A DNA stretch of 64,000 nt, from positions 186,001-250,000 of the forward strand of contig NZ_QEKI01000006.1 in assembly GCF_003096355.1 (NCBI RefSeq), given 5' to 3'. The notes below the pieces were generated by a model. That model worked only from the letters and a program-made list of their open reading frames with translations, made no database searches and was not told where the DNA came from. Below are positions 26,655 to 35,616 of this stretch, in pieces. The translations under genes were made by a program, and so were the position numbers. The DNA is from Pontibacter virosus. Its GTDB lineage: Bacteria > Bacteroidota > Bacteroidia > Cytophagales > Hymenobacteraceae. The number at the start of each line of letters is the position of its first letter. The stretch's first letter is position 1.

Positions 26655-27005
26655 TCTATTCATGCGTTCTAAAATAGAAATAACAGTTTTTTAACTCCTG
26701 CTGGGGGAAGCCAATGGCGACACCTGTCCCATTGGAAAACACTGCCCGCTGGCAGCACATGCCCCCTTAGCACTCTATTAAATCCCATTCCCCGAATCTC
26801 TTCAAAGCTAAGATCCAACGTCACATGATTTGCCGCAAAGGTAGCCTTGCGGTCCGGACACGGGAGCAAGGTAGTGCCAACAAAATGGGTATCCACCTGC
26901 GGCGGACCCTCCGCATTTTCCCGGCCTCCACCTTGCCCTTAGTCCGGCGCCGAAGGCAGCGGGGGCACCATAATCAATTTCCTCACACTTAAAAGATCAA
27001 CGATT
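26655..27005. other. Intergenic stretch before radC-like gene
   Basis: About 350 bp without a supported gene. The second half is GC-rich, and short frames on either strand show no known motif. It may contain remnants of the element that brought the antiporter fragment. Confidence 0.35.
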
Positions 27006-27476
27006 ATGGAAAAGCACATCAACACCTCCGCCTTCACCAGAGCAGCCGAAATCAAGCTCACCTACCGCAACAAAATCGCACCCGCAGAAAGACCGCAGGT
27101 CACCTCCTCCACCGACTGTTACCAGGTGCTCAAACAAAGTTGGGACCCAGGTAAGCTCGAGTTTGTAGAGCAGTTCAAGGTATTGCTCCTAAGCAGGGCC
27201 AACCGGGTGCTGGGCATCTACGAGGTCTCCACCGGGGGCGTCTCGGGCACCGTGGCAGACCCCAAGCTTATCTTTGCAGCCGCCCTCAAAGCCTGCGCCT
27301 CGGGCATCATCCTCTCCCACAACCACCCCTCGGGCAACCTCAAGCCCAGCGCGGCGGACCTGCAGCTCACCAAAAAGATGAAGGCAGGCGGGGAGCTGCT
27401 CGACATCGCCGTCCTCGACCACATCATCCTCACCAGCGAGGGCTATTACTCCCTGGCAGACGAGGGGCTCATGTAG
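27006..27476 (+). CDS. RadC-like JAB-domain protein
   Basis: The 156-residue protein consists mainly of the JAB/MPN metalloprotease-like domain with the JAMM motif visible as SHNHPSGNLKPSAADLQLTKKM (His-x-His, then Asp) and a glutamate near the domain start (GIYEVSTGG). It lacks the N-terminal HhH region of chromosomal RadC, which is usual for the copies carried on plasmids, phages and conjugative elements in Bacteroidota. Its function there is unknown. It is followed by a hairpin and by an ArdC-like gene, a typical mobile-element pair. Confidence 0.9.
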   Translation: MEKHINTSAFTRAAEIKLTYRNKIAPAERPQVTSSTDCYQVLKQSWDPGKLEFVEQFKVLLLSRANRVLGIYEVSTGGVSGTVADPKLIFAAALKACASGIILSHNHPSGNLKPSAADLQLTKKMKAGGELLDIAVLDHIILTSEGYYSLADEGLM

Positions 27477-27489
27477 CCCCTCTTTCTTT

Positions 27490-27515
27490 GGCAGGAGCCG
27501 GGAACGGCTCCTGCC
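27490..27515 (+). terminator. Hairpin after the radC-like gene
   Basis: A perfect 11-bp GC-rich stem (27490-27500 with 27505-27515) carries a GGAA tetraloop, 13 bp after the stop. It has no T-run, so it may be a terminator or an mRNA-stabilising hairpin. Confidence 0.6.
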
Positions 27516-27552
27516 CCCTTCCATTCTATCTCATCAATTAAAATCTAATCCT

Positions 27553-28497
27553 ATGAACGCCTATCAGAAATTCAACCACCTGGCCGAACAGGTGACCAAT
27601 GAAATCATTGCTGAACTACAGAAGGGAAAAGTCATCTGGCAAAAGCCCTGGAGCTCATACGGACTTCCCAAGAACTACGCCTCCGGCCGCCCCTACGAGG
27701 GCTTCAACGCCTTTTACCTCCACCACGTCACGGAGAAAAACAACTACACGGCGCCATACTTTCTCACGTTTAGGCAGGCCCAAGAGATGGGCGGCCGCGT
27801 CCGGAAGGGTCAGAAAGGCAATCCCATCGTCTACTGGAAGATCTATGAGGCGAAAGAGCAGGAGCAGCCAGCAGATCAGGATGTGGCCCGTAAAGAGAAG
27901 AACAGCAAAAAATTTGTCCCCTTCCTCTGGACCGTGTTCAACATCGACCAGGTGGAGGGCGTGGACTTCCACCTCCCCGAAAAGCTCAGGCGATCCGGCC
28001 AGCAGCTCATCGAGGCCTGCCAGCGCGTGGTGGACGGCTTCCCCTCCCCGCGCCCACGGATCCTGCACGGCGGCTCGCAGGCCTGGTATGCCCCGGGCAC
28101 GGACACGGTGCAGGTACCGGAGCCTAAACGCTTCCTCTCCCCCGAGGCCTTCCACGCCACCCTCTACCACGAGCTGATCCACGCCACCGGCCACCACGCT
28201 CGTCTCAACCGCTTCAACCGGGATGAAACGCCGGCCCGCTTCGGGGACGAGGCCTACAGCAAAGAGGAGCTCATCGCCGAGATGGGCGCCAGCTTCCTCT
28301 GCGCCCACACCGGCATCCGGAAGGCAGTCTTCCAGAACTCGGTAGCCTACCTGCAGGGCTGGATCAGCCGGTTCCGGGAGGACAAGACGATGCTCATCTA
28401 CGCCGGCACCCGGGCTTTCAAAGCGGCCGGTTATATTCTCAGCCTCCAGGCCAAAGCCGATGAAGAAGCGCTTCCTGCAGAGCAAGCGGCTGCGTAA
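27553..28497 (+). CDS. ArdC-like antirestriction protein (ssDNA-binding plus zincin domain)
   Basis: The 314-residue protein has an N-terminal ArdC domain (about 1-135, IIAELQKGKVIWQKPWSSYGLPKNYASGRPYEGFN and the FNIDQVEGV motif) and a C-terminal metallopeptidase-like domain with HELIHATGHHARLNR (about 210, HExxH) and the downstream EELIAEMGASFL glutamate. ArdC proteins bind single-stranded DNA and protect incoming plasmid DNA from restriction. The zincin part is a polyvalent-protein module frequent in conjugative elements. Local GC is clearly higher than in the surrounding core genes. It follows the radC-like gene and precedes a strong hairpin. Confidence 0.88.
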   Translation: MNAYQKFNHLAEQVTNEIIAELQKGKVIWQKPWSSYGLPKNYASGRPYEGFNAFYLHHVTEKNNYTAPYFLTFRQAQEMGGRVRKGQKGNPIVYWKIYEAKEQEQPADQDVARKEKNSKKFVPFLWTVFNIDQVEGVDFHLPEKLRRSGQQLIEACQRVVDGFPSPRPRILHGGSQAWYAPGTDTVQVPEPKRFLSPEAFHATLYHELIHATGHHARLNRFNRDETPARFGDEAYSKEELIAEMGASFLCAHTGIRKAVFQNSVAYLQGWISRFREDKTMLIYAGTRAFKAAGYILSLQAKADEEALPAEQAAA

Positions 28498-28500
28498 GCA

Positions 28501-28538
28501 GCGCGAAGGGCTGTCAATTCAATGGTAGCCCTTCGCGC
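28501..28538 (+). terminator. Hairpin after the ardC-like gene
   Basis: A perfect 12-bp stem (28501-28512 with 28527-28538) with a 14-nt loop starts 3 bp after the stop codon. It lacks a T-run but is very stable. Confidence 0.6.
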
Positions 28539-28614
28539 CCGCTCCAATCAAGGGCTGATACCCCGGGGGAAGCAGGAGTCAATACTAAATCCACAGGCCA
28601 CCCGTTCCGGCATA

Positions 28615-29466
28615 TTACCTGGTAGGCCCCGTGTCCACACGTGCCTCGAGCACGGCTTCAATCTGGTCAGGAAGCGCGGAAAGCAGATCATAACCCGTCT
28701 CCCGCTCAATGGCATCGACCGTAGTGCGGTAGGTGCCCCAGTCCGCCAGCACCTGGTTCGTGTTGGGCGTGTTGACGGCGATAATCCTGGTATTGGCAGT
28801 GATACGCTGCAGGTCGTCCTCCCCTTCCTCGAGCACTACCAGCACTTTCCAGATCATGGCGGGCACGGCAACCCGGCCCTTGTCGATGGTCGTAGCCGCT
28901 CCGTTGCTGCCCGTGCCGCCTATACCGTAACTGCCCATGATCACGTACACCTCCATCCCCTGCCGAACCAGGTCCCGGGTGTAGTCCTCCAGGCTGGCCC
29001 AAGTAACGCGGTTGTGGTTTGGAGCCTGTGGGATCATGTTAGTCATCAGGAAAGTGGCCGAATTGTCTTCCACCGTTCTGGTGCGGTCGGCCGATGGGAT
29101 GTTGTGCCCCCGGTCGAAGCCCGAGCCAGTGTAGGCCGAGGGCCCGACCCGGTACCAGCCCGCGGGCAGCGTCGCGTCCGCACGGAAATCATCCTGTCGC
29201 AGGGCGTTTCCCACCCAGTGCCGGCTCACGTGCCAGCTCACCCAATTGGGCGTGCCCCGCTCCCGGTTATATGAGAACACGTACTGGTCTTTGACCATCA
29301 GGAAATTGGCGGGGTCCGTCCCGTCGGCTGTGGCCTGGCTCGGGTTACCCAGCGCCACATGCGCGCTTATTGGGGTGTAGATGGGCTGTTGCGGGATTAC
29401 CTCCGTCTCCTTACACCCAGCAAGGACTAAAACAGCAGCTAAAACAAGATAGAAACGGTTCCTCAT
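28615..29466 (-). CDS. DNA/RNA non-specific endonuclease, lipoprotein
   Basis: The product (283 residues from ATG 29466, or 287 from an ATG 12 bp earlier) begins with a lipoprotein signal (LVLAAVLVLAGC). The catalytic core of the beta-beta-alpha-metal NUC1 family is present: FDRGHNIPSADRT (DRGH, catalytic His), then FLMTNMIPQAPNHNRVTWASLEDYTR with the metal-binding Asn. Such nucleases degrade DNA and RNA outside the cytoplasm and may serve nutrition or defence. The gene is convergent with the ardC-like gene and divergent from the SRAP gene. Confidence 0.9.
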   Translation of the reverse strand: MRNRFYLVLAAVLVLAGCKETEVIPQQPIYTPISAHVALGNPSQATADGTDPANFLMVKDQYVFSYNRERGTPNWVSWHVSRHWVGNALRQDDFRADATLPAGWYRVGPSAYTGSGFDRGHNIPSADRTRTVEDNSATFLMTNMIPQAPNHNRVTWASLEDYTRDLVRQGMEVYVIMGSYGIGGTGSNGAATTIDKGRVAVPAMIWKVLVVLEEGEDDLQRITANTRIIAVNTPNTNQVLADWGTYRTTVDAIERETGYDLLSALPDQIEAVLEARVDTGPTR

Positions 29467-29627
29467 AAGCATATGCATCAGACAAAAAAGGCATGATCTG
29501 TCCTACGGCAAAACAGGTGCGGCGACAATTATTGCCCTCAAATTAATTGTTAGGCTGGCAGGATGAAAGCGTTTATACGTAAAGTGGAAGAGTAAAATAG
29601 GAAGTGGAACCCATAAGCATCAACACC

Positions 29628-30287
29628 ATGTGCGGAAGATATTCTGTCCTACCCAAAGCCAAGGGCAAATCACGCGCCGCCAAACTCCTGGCCAAAGCAT
29701 TGAAAGAGGCGTACTACAATGCGGCACCTTCCCAGGAGTTGCCCGTGATCACCAACTACCAGCCGGCTACCGTGCAGTTCTTTTCATGGGGCTTGCAGCC
29801 TTTCTGGTCAAAGGACGCCAGAGCCGTGAAACGCTCCATCAATGCCCGCGCGGAGACGATCACTGAAAAACCCTCCTTCCGCCACCTGCTCACCTCCAAG
29901 CGCTGCCTGGTGCCGGCCGACGGTTTCTTTGAATGGCAGCTCACCCGGCAAGGCAAAGTACCTTATCGTTTCCTCCTGAAAAACGAGGAGCTATTCTCCT
30001 TTGCCGGTCTGTGGGATGAGTGGGTGGATCAGCACACCGGGGAGGTGCTGCACACTTTTACCATCATTACCACGGAAGCCAATGAAGTGGTCAAACCCAT
30101 TCATGACCGCATGCCGGTCATCCTCTCCCCCGAAGCCGAGGGGCTGTGGCTGGACACACACGGAACGCAGGAGGAACTGTTAGCACTGCTGAAGCCTTTC
30201 GAAGGGGCTCAGATGAAGACATACCCGGTCTCTACGCTCGTCAACTCTCCCACCAACAATACGCCGGAGGTTATCAACTCGCTTTAA
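29628..30287 (+). CDS. SRAP (HMCES/YedK) family protein, abasic-site DNA-protein crosslinker
   Basis: The start is the ATG at 29628 because the family needs Cys at position 2 after Met removal (MCGRYSV). The 219-residue protein keeps Asn in YNAAPSQELPVI, RAET in SINARAETITEKPSF, and the glutamate and histidine regions PADGFFEWQ and PIHDRMPVIL. YedK/HMCES proteins link covalently to abasic sites in single-stranded DNA through Cys2 and protect them. Copies in mobile regions are common. It stands alone with about 490 bp of empty DNA behind it. Confidence 0.92.
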   Translation: MCGRYSVLPKAKGKSRAAKLLAKALKEAYYNAAPSQELPVITNYQPATVQFFSWGLQPFWSKDARAVKRSINARAETITEKPSFRHLLTSKRCLVPADGFFEWQLTRQGKVPYRFLLKNEELFSFAGLWDEWVDQHTGEVLHTFTIITTEANEVVKPIHDRMPVILSPEAEGLWLDTHGTQEELLALLKPFEGAQMKTYPVSTLVNSPTNNTPEVINSL

Positions 30288-30774
30288 GGCAAGTTCATAC
30301 TCTAGGACTTATCCCAAAATAGGCAACCCTTCACAGGAAGAACTTGCAGCGTGTCCGCCTAAAGCGAAACCAGAAAATACCAGGTCTTTCCTTCCTACGT
30401 GCTGTACGGTCACAAATTGGACTGTGTGATGCAAACACGCTCCCTGTTCACCTCACAGGTGAAAGTCTACGCTTTCGACGAGCGCCTCCTGGATCTGGAC
30501 GACTTTAATCCGTCATGCTGTACTCCTAGGCTTGGGAAAACAAGCTCACAGCCACGCATTGGATGGGGGGCCCGCTTTACTTGTACGTGGCCCCACCAAG
30601 GATTTGGCAAAGGTACCTAACAAGCTGGTCGGGAAATCCAGTCAGGCAAAGGGGCCCGGTAAATCATGCTCATATCCAGCCGGAGAAGCAGTGCTATAGG
30701 AGGACAAAAACACGCATCCGAACAGGGACAAGTCAGGAATCGGGTAAGGCCAGATCCATGTAAAACGATGGTTG
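30288..30774. other. Gene-poor stretch
   Basis: These 487 bp after the SRAP gene contain only short frames on both strands without known motifs. No tRNA, repeat or clear promoter is visible. Confidence 0.4.
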
Positions 30775-31965
30775 TTAGGCCGTCATCTCCTGTTCAGCTA
30801 AGTGCGTTTCCGCCTCTTTTATCAGGTCATCAATCAGGTGCGTACCCGGATCTGCTAGTTTTGACTTCCTGAACTGTTGCAAGGCATCTCTGTACGCTTG
30901 CCTGTCCAGGTGGTAGATGCCCAGGTTCCGATACCCGTACGCGTGATCTGCCTCCAGCTCAAAGGAGCGCCTGATGTCCTGAAGACCTTCCCCCTCCCGG
31001 CCACACTTCAGCTTTGCCAGCCCCCGGTTACTGTAGGCGTTAGCAAAAGAAACATCCACTTCGATCACCTTGTCGAACAGCACAACCGCTTCCTGGTAGC
31101 GTCCGAGCAAATGAAGAGTATAAGCCATGTTATGCAGCGTGTATTTATTCGTGGGATCAAGCTGAAGTGATTGTTCAAAATAAGGCAACCCTTCCTCGTG
31201 CATCCCCAATTGGGAACAGACCAGGCCCGCATTTCCATAGTCGTTGGAATTCAGTTTGTAGCAGGCGCTGAACCGCTCGATGAGTTCCCGAGCCGCTTCG
31301 TAGTGACCTAGCTGCAGGCAGCACGAAACAGCCGCCCGATACGCTTGCTCATCCTGCAGTCCCTCTTGCAGCATGCCCGTAAAAAGCCTTGCCGCTGCTG
31401 CATAGGCTCCTTGATTATAAGCGTCTACCGCCCTATCATACGCTTTGGGCAAACGCCTGCCAAGCAAGAGTTGCTTCAGCCTGTAGCCATCGTTATAGGC
31501 AACGCTTCCATCATAAAGCAATATGGGCGTGCTGCTTGGCACCAGGTTCACCACCAAGTCCAGTAAAGCGCAGCCCAGAAAGACCAGGCAAATCAGTTTG
31601 ACAGCGCCGTGCAGCTCCAATGCGAAAGTAAGGTAGCATGCCGTCAGGGCAATTAAAGTAGAAGCAAGCGGCCCAGCCAGCACAATCAGCAGCTGTCTGG
31701 TGACAGAGAGATCCCGGGCAGAGATAACACAGAGACCGGATTGCCAGGAAAAGAAGTTATACCTGAACCAGATTTCCAACAGACCGGCATTCATCCGAAG
31801 CCCCTTCCGTTGATCCCCATAGGACCCTACATACACCGTCACTTTCTGCCTGGTGAGCAGCAGGGCCGTCAGCGCATGTCCCAGCTCATGTAAAAGTGCC
31901 GTGAATGGTCTGACCAGCAGGACCAGCGCAGCCAGCAACAGGGTTACAATGGTAGCAATACTCAT
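30775..31965 (-). CDS. M50-like membrane peptidase fused to TPR repeats
   Basis: The 396-residue protein has an N-terminal membrane part with HELGHALTAL (HExxH, about 27) inside a hydrophobic segment, and further segments at about 85-120 and 125-145 (LLIVLAGPLASTLIALTACYL). This is the layout of site-2-protease-like M50 proteins. From about 170 on, several tetratricopeptide repeats follow (for example NKYTLHNMAYTLHLLGRYQEAVVLFDKVIEV and AYGYRNLGIYHLDRQAYRDALQQF). A second metal-binding region is not obvious (LLDLVVNLVP gives a possible Asp). The TPR part probably binds a partner protein on the cytoplasmic side. No neighbour suggests the partner. Confidence 0.8.
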   Translation of the reverse strand: MSIATIVTLLLAALVLLVRPFTALLHELGHALTALLLTRQKVTVYVGSYGDQRKGLRMNAGLLEIWFRYNFFSWQSGLCVISARDLSVTRQLLIVLAGPLASTLIALTACYLTFALELHGAVKLICLVFLGCALLDLVVNLVPSSTPILLYDGSVAYNDGYRLKQLLLGRRLPKAYDRAVDAYNQGAYAAAARLFTGMLQEGLQDEQAYRAAVSCCLQLGHYEAARELIERFSACYKLNSNDYGNAGLVCSQLGMHEEGLPYFEQSLQLDPTNKYTLHNMAYTLHLLGRYQEAVVLFDKVIEVDVSFANAYSNRGLAKLKCGREGEGLQDIRRSFELEADHAYGYRNLGIYHLDRQAYRDALQQFRKSKLADPGTHLIDDLIKEAETHLAEQEMTA

Positions 31966-31993
31966 TAGCTTCGTGTTTGTTTTATGTAAGCTC

Positions 31994-32230
31994 TCATGCG
32001 CTTAGGATACCGCATCCCCGATACCTGCCAGAAATTCGCCGATCACTTCCAGCGCCCCCAAAGTCCAGCCATGAGGCGTCTATGTCAAGGCCCGGAATGG
32101 CAAGCCAGGTGCCGTCTCCCTCTATGACCAGCCCATGCAGCATCACGGATTTCATGTCAGCGTAAGGGCATACCTCCCCGGTGTGCTGGTGAAAGGCATC
32201 AAAATCAGGTCGTCCGGAAAAAACGCTCAT
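31994..32230 (-). CDS. Hypothetical short protein, weakly supported
   Basis: A 78-residue frame lies just upstream of the M50-TPR gene on the same strand. It contains MLHGLVIEGDGTWLAIPGLDIDASWLDFGG, which looks like coding sequence, but the C-terminal part is Arg/Gly-rich and may be out of frame. The next short frame (32253-32387) lies 22 bp upstream. I do not recognise the family. It may be a remnant. Confidence 0.35.
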   Translation of the reverse strand: MSVFSGRPDFDAFHQHTGEVCPYADMKSVMLHGLVIEGDGTWLAIPGLDIDASWLDFGGAGSDRRISGRYRGCGILSA

Positions 32231-32252
32231 GCCCCAACATGAGCAACCACGC

Positions 32253-32387
32253 TCATAGCCAATGGACTTGCTTCACCTCTTCAGGCTTGTAGTACACTTT
32301 CTTCCCATGCTCTTTGACAAGTATAGTTCTTAACTCCTTGGCATAGGCCTTCTTGTTTCCCGGCTCTAGCTGACAGGCTGGCGTCAT
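32253..32387 (-). CDS. Possible 44-residue basic protein
   Basis: From ATG 32387 the minus strand encodes 44 residues rich in Lys (LEPGNKKAYAKELRTILVKE, then HGKKVYYKPEEVKQVHWL). The composition is that of a small folded or nucleic-acid-binding protein rather than random sequence, but there is no ribosome-binding evidence and no family I know. It precedes the 78-residue frame. Confidence 0.3.
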   Translation of the reverse strand: MTPACQLEPGNKKAYAKELRTILVKEHGKKVYYKPEEVKQVHWL

Positions 32388-33776
32388 ACCCTTCCTACGC
32401 TTCAAAATGAGCGTCTTCTGCAATACCTAGTTTGTTACCAGGAATTAGGTTACCAGAAGAATAGTTTGTTGAATTAAATAAAACGGCTGCAAATTCATCA
32501 TAATTTGACAGGCATCACCCTGGCCCGAAGTGATAACCCCGGTTCGCACAAAGGCGGTCAGGGAAGCAGGAAGGGTCCGGCGGACTGTTTGTCCAGCGGA
32601 TGTGCGATGCAAACCACCGCAGCATCCGGATGCTGCTTCAGCACCCAAAGGTGCCGGCCTCTCTTTTTATCAATCCGGCCAAAGACCCACCTGGGCGCTA
32701 CGCTCCGCGGCACCGCATGACAGACTTGTTCCTCCGGCGCTTTGGTTTGCGGGAATAGACTTAGCTGCATTTCGTTCATTCGCATGATCTGTTGAAAAGC
32801 TTACAGGCCACTAGGTATTGGCCCGGTGAAGCATGGTAGCGAAGCCACCACACCGGGTAACCCCCTCCCTCAAATATAGTCCAACTCCTATATAATACCT
32901 AGAACGATATGCTTATTTTTCTGACGATTTCAGCCTCAGCGCCGCGGTGAAAATCCACCATGGCGCAGGCAGACAACCTGATAGTCTTCCCTTAAAACAC
33001 CTTTCATCCGCCAGCATACAAGCCTCCGCTAGCAGTGAGCCGCAAAGCGGATTAGCTTCATCAGGGGGTAAGGCAGCACAGCAGCCTGTCAGCTGCCTGT
33101 CCAGTGCGTCGAACAAGATTTTTTACCTTCCTGCGAGCAGCCCCGCAGGCTCTCCCGAAAGCGTGCCAAATCATATACAAAGGCTTTGATGCCATCAGCC
33201 GTCATAGCGGGAAAGTAGCGTTCAAATCCTTTTTTTGACGTATGCCGCATTCATTTACTGCTCGAACTGCCCGCCGATCAGAATGGAACAGTCGGGTTTG
33301 CGCAGGAAGACGGCTTCGCTGAGCGGTGAGAAGCCCCCATTGGCCAATGCCGCTTTCATCGTGGTCAGGTCCCAGATAATACCTGCCTGGCTGGTGCTTG
33401 TCGGTCCAGGAGGAAATGCTCTCGTAAAATCAACGTTATCTCCAGGATCTGTTTTCGGCCGTCAGGCGGTACCTCGCTGGTACGCGCCTTCCTGACCGGA
33501 GCATCCAAGAAAGAGGTCATGAGGGATAGTGTTCTCTCACAGGTATCCAATGTATACAGCCTTTCAAATACTACAAAGACAGGACAACTGCTTGAGGAGT
33601 TGTTAGAGGCTTTCTAATACTCAAAACGGTGCATTCTGCCCTCTATAAAACCAGTAGACCGTATTTCAAGAATAACTAAATCCTGTGTCGCATCGGTGGG
33701 CCTGGATAGAGATAAACCCTAAACCACTTCATAAAGTAGGCGTTGGCCGGAGTCCATACCTGCTCCAAAAGCTAAG
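32388..33776. other. Region of decayed coding sequence
   Basis: No intact gene is visible in 1.39 kb. On the minus strand, blocks that look like protein appear in alternating frames. One lies near 33365-33550 (PPDGRKQILEITLILREHFLL), another near 33286-33400 (MKAALANGGFSPLSEAVFLRKPDCSILIGGQFEQ), another near 33125-33240 (KGFERYFPAMTADGIKAFVYDLARF) and another near 32913-33116. They may be one or two genes broken by frameshifts. I cannot name the families. Confidence 0.45.
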
Positions 33777-35519
33777 CTATATCAAATCTCCCTGCTCCAG
33801 CCACTCCAGCCCTTCGGGCAACTCCCGGTTGTTGAACTCCAGGTGAATGACGCGGCGGTGCTTGTTGTTCTCTGTTTTAGAAGAGGCGTGCAGGGTCAGC
33901 GGTTTAAGCAGATGTACCCCGCCCTGCTTTACTTTGCAGCAGGCGCTGTCGGTGGTGTCTCTGATCTCAGCGATCTCCTGGTCCGACAGAATGCCCAGGT
34001 GCGTACGCGGGATCACCTTCAGCGCCCCATTTTGCTCGTCGGTATCATCCAGGTGGATGCGCAAGGTATAGGCGCTCTGCAGGTACTCCAACGGTGGACG
34101 CACGCTCACCAAACCGGCCTTGTTGGTCCAGCCGCTGAAACCTTCGGTTTCTTTCTTTTCCTGTACATTGATCGGCAAGTCCTGGTGCCAGGTCACATAC
34201 CAGTTTGATTTGGGCGGCTTATCAAAATAAATAGCTTTGGTCAGAAAGTAATCTGGTCCGAATCCTTCCTTGATTAAGGTACAGAGGTTACTATTAAAAA
34301 GCAGCTGCTTCAGGTTCGGAACCTCCTGCAACAGGCAACGGATGGCAAACAGGTCTTCGCTCCTGCTGAACTTTTCTTCATCGGCCGTTGCCTTGGCAAT
34401 CATGGAGCACATCCGGCTCACTTCCTTGCTGGTGTATAGGTTCTCCAGCACGGCATAGCCTCTGCGCTTCAACTTCATCATGCTGTGCGCCAATTCCGAC
34501 AGATTCAGTTCCTTGTCGTACTGCTCCGACCCATGGCGCATGCGCTCGTAAATACGGCGTTTGAGTTTATGCGGCTTGAGCACTTTCACACAGTCCCCGA
34601 AGCCAAGAATCTCCCGCTCCAGTTCGAAGTTAAGCTGTACCTGCAGCTGAATGATAATGCCATTAGCCGTTTTCTCCAGCAGTTTCTGTGAGTGATGGAT
34701 CGGTTTGGTCATGACATAGGGGGCGTTCTCCCGATTTACAAACAACTCCACTTCCTCCGGCCCCTCGTTCGGATTCACCGACACCCCCACCACATGTTCA
34801 AAGTATGCTGCCAGGTTCAGCCCCTCGTTTTCCAGGTAGGGTTCATGCGACTCCCCTACTTCCATGATGCGGTCCAGCGCCAGCAGCAGCACTGGTTGAC
34901 TACGCTTCTTGATGCCCAGCACAAACCAGCGGTTGCGGTACTCCTTCAGGAAATACGGGTGGAAGGTAAAGACCTGCGCTTCCCGCGCCTTGAAGGACTG
35001 GTAGGTCAGCTTTACCGGCCGCTTCTGAATGATAGCCTGGTAGAGTATATCGATGTGCTCCAACCCTTTCAGGTGCTCGTTCTTCTCCAGGTCAATCACG
35101 GGTGCTTGTTTGGTTTTGGCCGTGTGTATGCGGTCCTCCAGGCGCTGCACCATCCCGTTGAGCTCCTGGAAATGCGTAAAACCCTTGAACTGCCGCAGGA
35201 TGCCCGCCACCTCCGTCAGCTTGCCCAGATCCTGCTCAGTGAGCGGAATATTGGTAATGGAGTACTCCGGATCCTCGTAGGTGTAGTACTTCTTATCGGT
35301 AATGATAATGGGCGCATTGTAGCCCAGTTTATCCGAGCGCATCAGTTGCAGATCCATCTGCACCGTGCGACGACTTACGCCCTTGTCTATACCTTCGAAT
35401 TCGTAGAGTGCCTCGGAGCAGGCGTCAATCAGGTCTTCCAGCGTCCACTTTCTATACCTGTTGCGCAGGCAGTTGTCGATGGTGCGGTAACGGATGAGGG
35501 CATTGCGGTTGGCGGGCAT
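33777..35519 (-). CDS. WYL-domain regulator fused to a phytanoyl-CoA dioxygenase-like domain
   Basis: I start at the ATG at 35519 (MPANRNALIRYRTIDNCLRN), giving 580 residues. The upstream extension would run through the operator region. An N-terminal winged helix (about 1-75, RTVQMDLQLMRSDKL) is followed by a WYL domain (about 140-225: PVKLTYQSFKAREAQVFTFHPYFLKEYRNRWFVLG) and a WCX-like C-terminal extension. From about 340 a second module follows (YAVLENLYTSKEVSRM), with the Fe(II)/2-oxoglutarate motif WHQD (HxD), the distal His in PLTLHASSKT and Arg in RRVIHLEF. All dioxygenase ligands seem intact. WYL domains sense nucleic-acid or nucleotide ligands. The gene is divergent from the RNA-repair genes and probably controls them. 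Confidence 0.9.
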   Translation of the reverse strand: MPANRNALIRYRTIDNCLRNRYRKWTLEDLIDACSEALYEFEGIDKGVSRRTVQMDLQLMRSDKLGYNAPIIITDKKYYTYEDPEYSITNIPLTEQDLGKLTEVAGILRQFKGFTHFQELNGMVQRLEDRIHTAKTKQAPVIDLEKNEHLKGLEHIDILYQAIIQKRPVKLTYQSFKAREAQVFTFHPYFLKEYRNRWFVLGIKKRSQPVLLLALDRIMEVGESHEPYLENEGLNLAAYFEHVVGVSVNPNEGPEEVELFVNRENAPYVMTKPIHHSQKLLEKTANGIIIQLQVQLNFELEREILGFGDCVKVLKPHKLKRRIYERMRHGSEQYDKELNLSELAHSMMKLKRRGYAVLENLYTSKEVSRMCSMIAKATADEEKFSRSEDLFAIRCLLQEVPNLKQLLFNSNLCTLIKEGFGPDYFLTKAIYFDKPPKSNWYVTWHQDLPINVQEKKETEGFSGWTNKAGLVSVRPPLEYLQSAYTLRIHLDDTDEQNGALKVIPRTHLGILSDQEIAEIRDTTDSACCKVKQGGVHLLKPLTLHASSKTENNKHRRVIHLEFNNRELPEGLEWLEQGDLI

Positions 35520-35560
35520 GGGCAAGTATATTTTTGTGAAATATAGAAAATAATATCTCC

Positions 35561-35596
35561 TGCGCAAAAACACTGCGCAGTGCCTCTCTACCTTTG
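35561..35596 (+). promoter_or_regulatory. Operator and promoter of the RlaP pair (site 1)
   Basis: TGCGCA (35561-35566), seven bases, then TGCGCA (35574-35579) form a symmetric operator. Nine bases further is TACCTTTG (35589-35596), a perfect TAnnTTTG -7 box, 20 bp before the ATG. The operator takes the place of the -33 box, which suggests an activator site. The same operator recurs at 37435 and 42877. It also lies upstream of the divergent WYL-PhyH gene. Confidence 0.85.
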
Positions 35597-35616
35597 GCAC
35601 ATAAACAACAAAGGTC

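Noticed and set aside
26669-26896. 75-codon minus-strand frame
   Set aside because: No recognisable motif, unusual composition, no upstream signal.
27655-28485. Long minus-strand frame of 276 codons opposite the ArdC-like gene
   Set aside because: It is the shadow of a GC-rich gene; the plus-strand product has clear ArdC and HExxH motifs.
28522-29274. 250-codon plus-strand frame opposite the endonuclease gene
   Set aside because: The minus strand has a lipoprotein signal and DRGH nuclease motif; the plus frame has neither.
34692-35546. 284-codon plus-strand frame opposite the WYL-PhyH gene
   Set aside because: No motif, His/Val/Gln-rich composition typical of an antisense shadow; the minus-strand protein is clearly real.
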